Of a stretch of 5,563 nt of DNA, positions 1-5,563 are shown one piece after another. A program made the translations under genes and the position numbers. Every line of letters starts with the position of its first letter. Position 1 is the stretch's first letter. Source of the DNA: Micrococcales bacterium UBA3913 (lineage in GTDB: Bacteria > Actinomycetota > Actinomycetes > Actinomycetales > Microbacteriaceae); NCBI GenBank assembly GCA_002391425.1, contig DGEZ01000138.1:1-5563 (forward strand), given 5' to 3'. The notes beneath the pieces were generated by a model. The model ran no database searches and was not told the origin of the DNA. It saw only the letters and a list, made by a program, of their open reading frames with translations.

Positions 1-60
1 GTGGAGGCCTTTACGCAGGTACTCGACCAGGTGTGGAACTCGCCAGCGGGGCAGCAGTGA
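1..60 (+). CDS. C-terminal end of an upstream gene, possibly a DsbA/FrnE-like oxidoreductase (partial)
   Basis: The first 19 codons of the window, ending in TGA at 58-60, read VEAFTQVLDQVWNSPAGQQ. Sixteen of the 19 third positions are G or C, which is strong coding character for this genome, and the rest of the gene lies to the left of the window. The stretch EAFTQVLDQVW resembles, from memory, the last helix of actinobacterial DsbA-family (FrnE-like) thioredoxin-fold proteins, where a segment of the type GAQPxEVFxQAL is followed by W and a short tail. Nineteen residues are too few to prove this, and the active site would be outside the window. The stop overlaps a GTG in another frame (57-59) that opens a second coding-like frame. 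That second frame may be a coupled small gene or the true end of this protein after a one-base frame break in the GGGG run at 48-51. That it is coding is likely; the family name is tentative. Confidence 0.55.
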   Translation: MEAFTQVLDQVWNSPAGQQ

Positions 61-209
61 GGAATCTGGCGGGCGCAGTCGGGGTGAACGAATCCCTCCT
101 CGATTCGAGTTCCGTGGGTATCGGTCGAGTCGGCAACACTCCCGTGCTGACACTGTGGGGGGATGCGCAGATGGTGTGCACTGACGACGCGTGCACGTTC
201 CCCCTGTAG
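57..209 (+). CDS. Putative 50-residue protein or frame-shifted C-terminal tail with a CxxxxC motif
   Basis: An open frame of 50 codons starts with GTG at 57, overlaps the preceding stop as GTGA, and ends at TAG 207-209. It shows coding periodicity: about three quarters of third positions are G or C, against roughly half of second positions. It has no membrane segment or signal peptide. The N-terminal half is small and neutral (LAGAVGVNESLL). The C-terminal half ends VLTLWGDAQMVCTDDACTFPL, with cysteines at 41 and 46 spaced CxxxxC. From memory, actinobacterial DsbA/FrnE-like proteins often end in a tail of the type CGPDGC with the same spacing, so this may be the original C-terminus of the preceding protein, now in the -1 frame. 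No good Shine-Dalgarno lies upstream apart from GGGG at 48-51. Its stop is followed at once by an in-frame TGA and, 15 bases later, by dusB in the same frame. Choices are a coupled small gene, a programmed or mutational frameshift product, a sequencing error, or chance. Confidence 0.4.
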   Translation: MRNLAGAVGVNESLLDSSSVGIGRVGNTPVLTLWGDAQMVCTDDACTFPL

Positions 210-227
210 TGACCGGGGTCTGAGAGA

Positions 228-1406
228 ATGGGTGACGTGTCTGCCCTAAAGATTGGTCCGCTGGAGGTGTCGTCCCCGGTGGTGCTCGCACCCATGGCCG
301 GGATCACGAACTCTGCGTTCCGGCGCCTGTGCCGGGAGTACGGCGGGGGGCTGTTCGTCTGCGAGATGGTCACCACCCGGGCCCTCGTGGAGCGCACCCC
401 CGAGTCGTTGCGGCTGATCCGGCACGACCCGGACGAGCAGATTCGCTCCATTCAGCTCTACGGCGTGGACCCGGTCGTGGTGGGGCAGGCGGTGCGCATG
501 CTCGTGGACGAGGACCGGGCCGACCACATCGACCTCAACTTCGGCTGCCCGGTTCCGAAGGTGACGCGCAAGGGGGGCGGGGCGGCGTTGCCGTGGAAGC
601 GCGACCTGTTCGAGGGTATCGTCCGGGCCGCGGTGCGCGAGGCCGGGCGCATCCCGGTGACGGTGAAAATGCGCACCGGGATCGACGCCGACCACCTCAC
701 ATACCTGGATGCGGGGCGAATCGCCCGCGACGCGGGGGTCTCGGCGGTGGCCCTGCACGGGCGCACCGCGGCCGAGTACTATTCGGGGCACGCAGACTGG
801 GCGGCGATCGCGCGGCTGCGGGAGGCACTCCCGGACATCCCGGTGCTGGGGAATGGGGACATCTGGAGCGCGGCGGACGCCGTGCGCATGGTGCGCGCCA
901 CGGGGGTGGACGGCGTCGTCGTCGGCCGCGGTTGCTTGGGGCGCCCGTGGTTGTTCGCGGAGTTGGAGCAGGCATTCGCGCAGTTCCGGGCGCATCCCGA
1001 GTTGTCAGCGGACGCGATGGACTTTCAGCCGGTGCACCCCACTCTCGGTCAGGTGGGCCGGGCGTTCCGGCGTCACGCGGAACTCCTGATCTCCTCGTTC
1101 GATAGTGAGGAGCGCGCGTGCCGGGATATCCGCAAACATGTGGCCTGGTATTTCAAGGGGTATCCGGTGGGCGGGGATGTCCGGCGTGGCCTGGCCACCG
1201 TCAGTAGTCTCGCGGACATCGACTTCTGGGTGTCGCAGCTCGATGACGGCCTGCCCTACCCGGGGGAGGATGCGGAGGGGCCGCGCGGACGCGCGGGGGC
1301 CCCGAAGACTCCGCACCTGCCCGAGGGGTGGCTGGACTCGCAGGAGCTGGACCCCGCGTCACGCGGCGAGCTGCACTTGGCCGAATTGGGGGTGTCGGGA
1401 GGATGA
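228..1406 (+). CDS. dusB: tRNA-dihydrouridine synthase (DusB type)
   Basis: This 392-residue FMN enzyme reduces specific uridines in the tRNA D-loop to dihydrouridine with NADPH, in the cytoplasm. The TIM barrel spans about residues 8-245. It opens with APMAGITNSAFRRL (21-34) and continues with the phosphate/flavin segment QLYG (76-79). Next is the catalytic loop NFGCPVPKVTRKGGGAAL, whose Cys107 is the expected proton donor. VKMRTG (146-151) supplies Lys147 and HGRT (177-180) supplies His177. GNGDI (208-212) and GRG (233-235) hold the FMN phosphate. A helical tRNA-binding domain follows at about 250-340, then a Pro/Gly-rich tail ending in GVSGG that is typical of actinobacterial members and makes the protein longer than E. 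coli DusB. ATG 228 is the only usual start after the in-frame TGA at 210-212. The ribosome binding site is weak: GAGAG lies almost against the start. The stop overlaps dgt as ATGA. The family is certain; the DusB subtype is inferred from overall similarity. Confidence 0.95.
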   Translation: MGDVSALKIGPLEVSSPVVLAPMAGITNSAFRRLCREYGGGLFVCEMVTTRALVERTPESLRLIRHDPDEQIRSIQLYGVDPVVVGQAVRMLVDEDRADHIDLNFGCPVPKVTRKGGGAALPWKRDLFEGIVRAAVREAGRIPVTVKMRTGIDADHLTYLDAGRIARDAGVSAVALHGRTAAEYYSGHADWAAIARLREALPDIPVLGNGDIWSAADAVRMVRATGVDGVVVGRGCLGRPWLFAELEQAFAQFRAHPELSADAMDFQPVHPTLGQVGRAFRRHAELLISSFDSEERACRDIRKHVAWYFKGYPVGGDVRRGLATVSSLADIDFWVSQLDDGLPYPGEDAEGPRGRAGAPKTPHLPEGWLDSQELDPASRGELHLAELGVSGG

Positions 1407-2680
1407 CCGCGGGATACACGGCACGCGATAGGGAGCGGTTTTTCCCGGAGGTGCACAATGTGGCGCGCACGGATTTCGAGCGCGACCGCGGCCGCCTCAT
1501 CCACTCGTCGGCTCTGCGCAGGCTCTCCTCGAAGACGGCGGTGCACTCTCCTTTAGCCGGGCTGGATTTTGCCCGGAACCGTTTGACGCACACCTTGGAG
1601 GTGGCCCAGGTGGGGCGCGAGTTGGGGATGCGGCTGGGGCTCGACCCGGATGTGGTGGAGACCGCCTGCCTGGCCCACGACCTGGGGCATCCGCCGTTCG
1701 GCCACAACGGGGAGGTGGCGCTGAATGAGTGGGCGCAGGATATCGGGGGCTTTGAGGGCAACGCCCAGTCGCTGCGCCTGCTGGCACGGCTCGAACCCAA
1801 GGTGCTGGACGACTCCGGGCACAGCTTCGGGTTGAATCTCACCCGGGCGAGTCTGGACGCGAGCGTGAAGTACCCGTGGATGCGCCCGGTCGGGATCTTC
1901 CGGGTCAAGGAGGGCCTCGCCAGCGCGGTGAAGTGGGGCGTGTACGCCGACGACCTGCCCGTGTTCGAGTGGATGCGCGAGGGGTCCCCCGAAGGCCGGC
2001 CCTCTGTGGAGGCACAGACCATGGACTTTGCCGACGACGTGGCGTACTCGGTGCACGACTTTGAGGACGCGGTGGTCGCCGGCTACTTGGGGGTTCACCT
2101 GTTGTCTGACCCGGTGTCCCGGGACGCGCTGATCCAGGGAATCCGGGACTGGACGAAGACGCGGTTCAGCCCGGCTGAGCTGGACGCCGCGATTCTGCGT
2201 CTGACCCGGATGAGCTCCTGGGTGAAGAATTTCGACGGGTCTCGTCGGGCCCTCGCGGCGTTGAAGAACCTAACCAGCCAACTCATTGGCCGTTTCTGCG
2301 TGTCCGTACAAGAGGCCACCCGCGAAGCATTCCCGACTGGGCATATATCGCGGTATCAGGCGTCGGTGGTCGTTCCGAAGCACACCCAAGCAGAGATCGT
2401 GGTGCTCAAGGGAACGGTGGGCTCCCTCGTCATGGCCAGCGATGCCCGCAGGAGCTACTACGCACGCCAGCGCGAGATCATGCTCGAGCTCGCAGAGGTG
2501 CTCTGGATCAATGGGCCGGCGGATCTCGAGCGGCCGTTCGCGGATGACTGGGCGGCCGCAGAGGATGACGACGCCCGCAAACGGGTGGTCGTCGACCAGG
2601 TCGCCTCGTTGACGGACCAGTCGGCGACGGCGTGGCATGAGCGTCTTACCCGGCCGATTCTGGGGGGACTGGATGCGTAG
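1403..2680 (+). CDS. dgt: Deoxyguanosinetriphosphate triphosphohydrolase-like protein (HD-domain dNTPase)
   Basis: The 425-residue protein belongs to the Dgt family, which removes tripolyphosphate from dNTPs to give deoxynucleosides and so trims dNTP pools. The N-terminus YTARDRERFFPE and the segment RTDFERDRGRLIHSSALRRL (22-41) match the family. The HD metal site is complete: His63 in RLTHTLEV, His92-Asp93 in LAHDLGHPPFGH, and Asp211/Asp212 in ADDVAYSVHD. The rest is the helical C-terminal domain. The length fits the shorter dGTPase-like subgroup, not E. coli Dgt, so the preferred dNTP cannot be read from the sequence. ATG 1403 is chosen because the conserved N-terminus begins there. A longer reading from 1328 would only add out-of-frame dusB sequence. 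The start overlaps the dusB stop as ATGA. GGGAGG abuts the start too closely for a normal ribosome binding site and GGGGG lies ten bases away, so translation probably depends on re-initiation after dusB. Confidence 0.94.
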   Translation: MTAGYTARDRERFFPEVHNVARTDFERDRGRLIHSSALRRLSSKTAVHSPLAGLDFARNRLTHTLEVAQVGRELGMRLGLDPDVVETACLAHDLGHPPFGHNGEVALNEWAQDIGGFEGNAQSLRLLARLEPKVLDDSGHSFGLNLTRASLDASVKYPWMRPVGIFRVKEGLASAVKWGVYADDLPVFEWMREGSPEGRPSVEAQTMDFADDVAYSVHDFEDAVVAGYLGVHLLSDPVSRDALIQGIRDWTKTRFSPAELDAAILRLTRMSSWVKNFDGSRRALAALKNLTSQLIGRFCVSVQEATREAFPTGHISRYQASVVVPKHTQAEIVVLKGTVGSLVMASDARRSYYARQREIMLELAEVLWINGPADLERPFADDWAAAEDDDARKRVVVDQVASLTDQSATAWHERLTRPILGGLDA

Positions 2681-2698
2681 CAGATTCAGCGGGACAAC

Positions 2699-2704
2699 TA
2701 GACT
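2699..2704 (+). promoter_or_regulatory. Possible -10 box for a leaderless dnaG transcript
   Basis: TAGACT fits the actinobacterial -10 pattern TAnnnT. It ends six bases before the ATG of dnaG (2711), so transcription would be expected to start at or very near that A and give an mRNA with no leader. This agrees with the lack of a Shine-Dalgarno sequence in the 30-base dgt-dnaG gap. No -35 element resembling TTGACA is visible 16-18 bases upstream, and there is no TGn extension. The hexamer also contains the in-frame TAG that rules out an earlier dnaG start. One hexamer match can occur by chance. Confidence 0.35.
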
Positions 2705-2710
2705 CGTGAT

Positions 2711-4576
2711 ATGCCTGGTCGAATAGTTCGCGCGGATATTGATGCGGTGCGCGAGCGCGTGAATATCGCCGAGGTGATCGGGCAGTACGTCACGTTGAAG
2801 CCGGCCGGGGTGGGCTCTCTGAAGGGGCTGTGCCCGTTCCACGAGGAGAGGTCCCCCTCGTTCAATGTCCGCCCGCAGGCGGGTTTCTACCACTGTTTCG
2901 GCTGCGGCGAGGGCGGCGACGTCTTCACCTTCTTGCAGAAGGTGGACCACATGTCGTTCACGGATGCGGTCGAACTGCTCGCCCGCCGGGTGGGTGTCGA
3001 GCTGCACTATGAGGACGGTCCGGGGAACCCGGGGGAGAACTACCAGCACCGGGCCCGGCTCCTGCAGGCGAATCAGGCCGCGAGCGACTTCTTCCAGGCC
3101 AGCCTGGACCGGCCGGAGGCTCGGCCTGCACGCGAGATGCTCCTGGGCAGACACTTCGATCAGAACGCGGCGCGCCACTTCGGGGTGGGGTATGCACCAC
3201 AGGGATGGTCGGGGTTGCGCGACGCACTGCACGCGAAGGGGTTCAGCGATGACGAACTCATCGCGGCGGGCCTGGTCACTCAGGGGTCTCGTGGCACGTA
3301 CGACCGGTTCCGAGGGCGCGTGGTGTGGCCCATCCGGGATGTCACCGGTCAGACGATCGGGTTTGGCGCGCGCAAGCTTTTCGATGACGACAACGGCCCG
3401 AAGTACTTGAACACCCCGGAGACGGCCCTGTACCGCAAATCCCAGGTGCTGTATGGGCTGGATTTGGCGAAGAAGGATATCGCCGCGAAGCGTCAGGTGG
3501 TGATCGTCGAGGGGTACACGGATGTGATGGCCTGCCACCTGGCCGGTGTTACCACCGCCGTGGCCACCTGTGGCACGGCTTTCGGCCCGGAGCATATCGC
3601 CGTTTTGCGCCGCATCATCTCGGACCAACAGGGCCAGGCAACGGACGTGATCTTCACCTTCGACCCGGACAACGCGGGGAAGAAGGCGGCTCTGCGTGCG
3701 TTCGCGGAGGAGCGCCGCTTCGTCGCACAAACCTATGTTGCGGTGTCTCCGGGGGGCCTGGACCCGTGTGATCTGCGGATCGAGCGCGGGGATCAGGCTG
3801 TGCGCGCCCTCGTGCACGCCAAGCAGCCCCTCGTGGAGTTCGCGATGAAGCAGACCCTCAGTGGCTTCGACATGAATACGGTGGCGGGTCGAGCCGCCGC
3901 ATTGCACGCCACCGCGCCGATGGTGGCGGAGGTGAAGGACCCGGCCGCACGCCCCGGGTACGTTCGCCTGCTGGCCGGATGGCTGGGTGTGGATGTGGCC
4001 GAGGTGGAGGCGGAGGTGCGGCGCCGCGCCACAGGACAGTCCCGGTCGACCCGCAGGAGCGAACCGGAGGCAGCACCGCGACGCGAAACACAGCCCGCGG
4101 CACCTGCGGCGGTGACCCTCCCCGGGGACGTGGTGACGCGCCAGGAACGCCAGCTCATCGAGGTGCTGCTGCAGTGCCCGGAAGCGGTGGATGCTGGCCT
4201 GCGCTCCCGCGCCGAGTCGATCGCGCTGACGAATGAAACGCTTGCGACCATCCTGGCGGCGATTGTGGCCGCCGGTGTGCAGCCGTCCGCCACCCGCCGG
4301 GTGGAGGCTGTGGTCGAACACCTTTCCGCCGAGTATGCTCCGGTGGTGCGCGCCCTCGCGGCGGAGCCGCTGCCGGTGCGCCGGGAACAGGACATCCCCG
4401 CGTACGCGGATGGGGTCGTTCGTGGCAGCATCGAGGTGGAGTTGACCCGCCGCAAGGCCGCGGCTCTGCGTCGCCTGGGCATGCTGGATCCGCAACGGGA
4501 TGAGGCGGAGCGTGAAGCACTGAGCCGCACCCTCATGGCGATTGACGAGGATCGCCTCCGATTGAGACAGGAGTGA
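2711..4576 (+). CDS. dnaG: DNA primase DnaG
   Basis: The 621-residue primase makes the short RNA primers for Okazaki fragments and leading-strand starts, working with the replicative helicase DnaB. A CHC2 zinc-binding domain lies at about 1-100, with ligands Cys41, His44, Cys62 and Cys65 in CPFH and CFGC. The polymerase core (about 110-430) carries the primase motif YLNTPETALYRKSQVLYGL (232-250) and a TOPRIM fold. The TOPRIM fold has EGYTD (267-271, catalytic Glu267 and Asp271), the metal pair Asp318/Asp320 in FDPDNAGKKAA, and a later DPCDL (351-355). A charged, Pro/Ala-rich linker (about 440-472) is probably disordered. The C-terminal helicase-interaction domain covers about 473-621. The start MPGRIVRADIDAVRER matches actinobacterial primases, and an in-frame TAG at 2699 excludes an earlier one. 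There is no clear ribosome binding site, but a candidate -10 box sits six bases upstream. The gene follows dgt by 30 bases and precedes a dehydrogenase gene by four. All catalytic residues are present. Confidence 0.97.
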   Translation: MPGRIVRADIDAVRERVNIAEVIGQYVTLKPAGVGSLKGLCPFHEERSPSFNVRPQAGFYHCFGCGEGGDVFTFLQKVDHMSFTDAVELLARRVGVELHYEDGPGNPGENYQHRARLLQANQAASDFFQASLDRPEARPAREMLLGRHFDQNAARHFGVGYAPQGWSGLRDALHAKGFSDDELIAAGLVTQGSRGTYDRFRGRVVWPIRDVTGQTIGFGARKLFDDDNGPKYLNTPETALYRKSQVLYGLDLAKKDIAAKRQVVIVEGYTDVMACHLAGVTTAVATCGTAFGPEHIAVLRRIISDQQGQATDVIFTFDPDNAGKKAALRAFAEERRFVAQTYVAVSPGGLDPCDLRIERGDQAVRALVHAKQPLVEFAMKQTLSGFDMNTVAGRAAALHATAPMVAEVKDPAARPGYVRLLAGWLGVDVAEVEAEVRRRATGQSRSTRRSEPEAAPRRETQPAAPAAVTLPGDVVTRQERQLIEVLLQCPEAVDAGLRSRAESIALTNETLATILAAIVAAGVQPSATRRVEAVVEHLSAEYAPVVRALAAEPLPVRREQDIPAYADGVVRGSIEVELTRRKAAALRRLGMLDPQRDEAEREALSRTLMAIDEDRLRLRQE

Positions 4577-4580
4577 ACCG

Positions 4581-5495
4581 ATGACTGGTCTGAACGTGAC
4601 GATCCTTCCGGAGGACGACCCGATCTTGGCGCAGGCCGTGCTCGACGGCGGCGGCGCCGTGATCCCGCTGGGGGAGCAAACCGAGGGTATTGTGTGGACG
4701 GTCCCGCATTCCCCGGAACGCTTGGGGGCGCTCCTGGATGCGCACCCGCGGGTACGGTGGGTGCAGCTCCCATTCGCGGGGGTTGACGCGTTCATCCCGA
4801 TCTTCCGTGACTCCATCGCATGGACGAGCGCGAAGGGTGCGTACTCGGAACCGGTCGCGGAGTTTGCCCTGGCGTTGACCTTGGGGGCGCTGCGCGAGCT
4901 GCCGCGCCGTGCACGGGCCACAGAATGGGGGGATAAATCCGGCACGATGCTGTACGGCTTGAATGTGTTGGTGATCGGCGCCGGCGGGATCGCGCAGGAG
5001 TTCATCCGGTTGATCGCTCCGTTCCGCACCCACGTCACGGTGGTGCGCCGCCGTGAGCAGCCCATGGCCGGGGTGGAGCGGACGGTGACCACCGAGCGCC
5101 TGGGTGAGGTGTTGCCCGATGCTGACGTCGTCGTGGTGGCGGCGGCTGCCACATCCCTGACCCGCAAACTGATTGGCGGCCCGGAGCTGCGCGCGATGCG
5201 TCCCACCGCGGTGCTGGTGAATATCGCGCGTGGTTCCCTCGTGGACACGGACGCGCTGGCGGATGCGCTGGTAGAAGGCGAGATCGCCGGGGCTGCGGTG
5301 GATGTGACGGACCCCGAGCCGCTGCCTGCGGATCACCGGCTGTGGCGTATCGAGAACGCCTTGGTGACGCCGCACACGGCTGATACCCCGGAGATGTGTG
5401 CCCCGCTGCTGGCGGCGCGGGTAGAGCAGAATGTGCGCGCCCTGCGTGAGGGCACGAGCCTGGTCGGTCAGGTGGACATCGTCGCCGGGTACTGA
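4581..5495 (+). CDS. D-isomer-specific 2-hydroxyacid dehydrogenase family protein, probably NADP(H)-dependent
   Basis: This 304-residue protein belongs to the family that reversibly oxidises D-2-hydroxyacids to 2-ketoacids (glyoxylate/hydroxypyruvate reductases, phosphoglycerate dehydrogenase and relatives). The substrate cannot be told from sequence. The N- and C-terminal segments form the split substrate domain. The Rossmann cofactor domain (about 90-265) contains VIGAGGIAQE (131-140). The catalytic triad is complete: Arg217 in NIARGSLVD, Glu246 in DPEP and His265 in TPHT. After the second Rossmann strand the usual NAD-selecting Asp is replaced by Arg156-Arg157-Arg158, which points to NADP(H). 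The third glycine of GxGxxG is Ala138. The N-terminus is short, and the protein lacks the ACT or other regulatory domain of SerA. AGGAG at 4569-4573 gives a good ribosome binding site seven bases from the ATG, and the gene starts four bases after dnaG, so it is probably read on the same mRNA. It converges on a tRNA gene with an 11-base gap and no visible terminator. Confidence 0.88.
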   Translation: MTGLNVTILPEDDPILAQAVLDGGGAVIPLGEQTEGIVWTVPHSPERLGALLDAHPRVRWVQLPFAGVDAFIPIFRDSIAWTSAKGAYSEPVAEFALALTLGALRELPRRARATEWGDKSGTMLYGLNVLVIGAGGIAQEFIRLIAPFRTHVTVVRRREQPMAGVERTVTTERLGEVLPDADVVVVAAAATSLTRKLIGGPELRAMRPTAVLVNIARGSLVDTDALADALVEGEIAGAAVDVTDPEPLPADHRLWRIENALVTPHTADTPEMCAPLLAARVEQNVRALREGTSLVGQVDIVAGY

Positions 5496-5506
5496 CCGGT
5501 TATCGG

Positions 5507-5563
5507 TGGGGCGTGTCGGACTTGAACCGACGACCGACGGATTATGAGTCCGCTGCTCTAACC
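5507..5563 (-). tRNA. tRNA with CAU anticodon, probably elongator tRNA-Met (5' part outside the window)
   Basis: Read on the minus strand, the 3' portion of a tRNA is clear. It begins in the D-loop (GGTTA), followed by the D-stem strand GAGC and an anticodon stem GCGGA/TCCGT around the loop CTCATAA. The anticodon CAT is at 5544-5546. A five-base variable loop, the T arm GTCGG-TTCAAGT-CCGAC, the acceptor strand ACGCCCC and discriminator A (5507) follow. The bases after the discriminator read CCG, so CCA is not encoded and must be added by the CCA enzyme, as is common in actinobacteria. The missing 5' acceptor strand should read about GGGGCGT. The loop lacks the features of an initiator, since no run of three G:C pairs flanks it. 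Elongator Met is therefore likely, but tRNA-Ile2, whose C34 is changed to lysidine by TilS, has the same loop and cannot be excluded. The gene converges on the dehydrogenase gene. Confidence 0.9.

Noticed and set aside
11..451. A minus-strand open frame of 146 codons at the left edge.
   Set aside because: It overlaps the start of dusB and the coding-like frames at 1-209, has no recognisable domain, and its Ser/Arg/Pro-rich composition is that of an antisense shadow.
1328..1402. A 25-residue N-terminal extension of Dgt starting inside dusB.
   Set aside because: The conserved Dgt N-terminus begins at ATG 1403, the extension only reads dusB sequence in another frame, and the ATGA overlap is a normal operon junction.
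4028..4130. The Arg/Pro/Ala-rich stretch in dnaG as a sign of a frameshift or gene fusion.
   Set aside because: The frame continues without a break into a plausible helicase-binding domain, and a flexible linker is expected there in primases.
2270..5248. A 992-codon open frame on the minus strand across the end of dgt, all of dnaG and most of the dehydrogenase gene.
   Set aside because: It lies antisense to three well-identified genes. Its translation is rich in Arg, His and Pro with no recognisable domain. Long antisense frames are a usual by-product of G/C-rich third positions.
5495..5507. ACCG-GTTAT-CGGT as a possible bidirectional terminator.
   Set aside because: The stem has only four pairs, no T-run follows on either strand, and half of it belongs to the tRNA discriminator region.

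Overview
The window comes from the chromosome of a high-GC Gram-positive bacterium (Actinomycetota). The evidence is strong G/C preference at third codon positions, the gene order dusB-dgt-dnaG, and DusB, Dgt and DnaG sequences that look actinobacterial. The exact genus cannot be fixed from sequence alone; Micrococcales is a guess. This is mostly housekeeping DNA: almost every base is coding, four full-length genes run head to tail on the + strand, and a tRNA gene faces them at the right edge. I found no CRISPR array, insertion sequence, prophage or obvious new defence system.

Layout. Bases 1-60 are the last 19 codons of a gene entering from the left, possibly a DsbA/FrnE-type oxidoreductase. 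A second frame with coding character (57-209) overlaps its stop as GTGA and carries a CxxxxC tail. This is either a coupled small gene or the displaced C-terminus of the same protein after a frame break. After tandem stops and 15 bases comes dusB (228-1406, tRNA-dihydrouridine synthase). It overlaps dgt by ATGA (1403-2680, HD-domain dNTP triphosphohydrolase). Thirty bases later dnaG begins (2711-4576, primase), without a convincing ribosome binding site but with a TAGACT box at the right distance for a leaderless transcript. Four bases after dnaG lies a D-2-hydroxyacid dehydrogenase-family gene (4581-5495). Eleven bases beyond its stop, on the minus strand, is the 3' part of a CAU-anticodon tRNA (5507-5563), cut by the window edge.

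How the genes fit together. DusB modifies tRNA, Dgt hydrolyses dNTPs, and DnaG lays RNA primers for replication. Their tight packing suggests co-transcription, with a possible separate promoter for dnaG. The dehydrogenase is metabolically unrelated and probably a passenger of the operon; its sequence suggests NADP(H) use. The points most worth a second look are the frame break at the left edge, the possible leaderless start of dnaG, and the cofactor site of the dehydrogenase.
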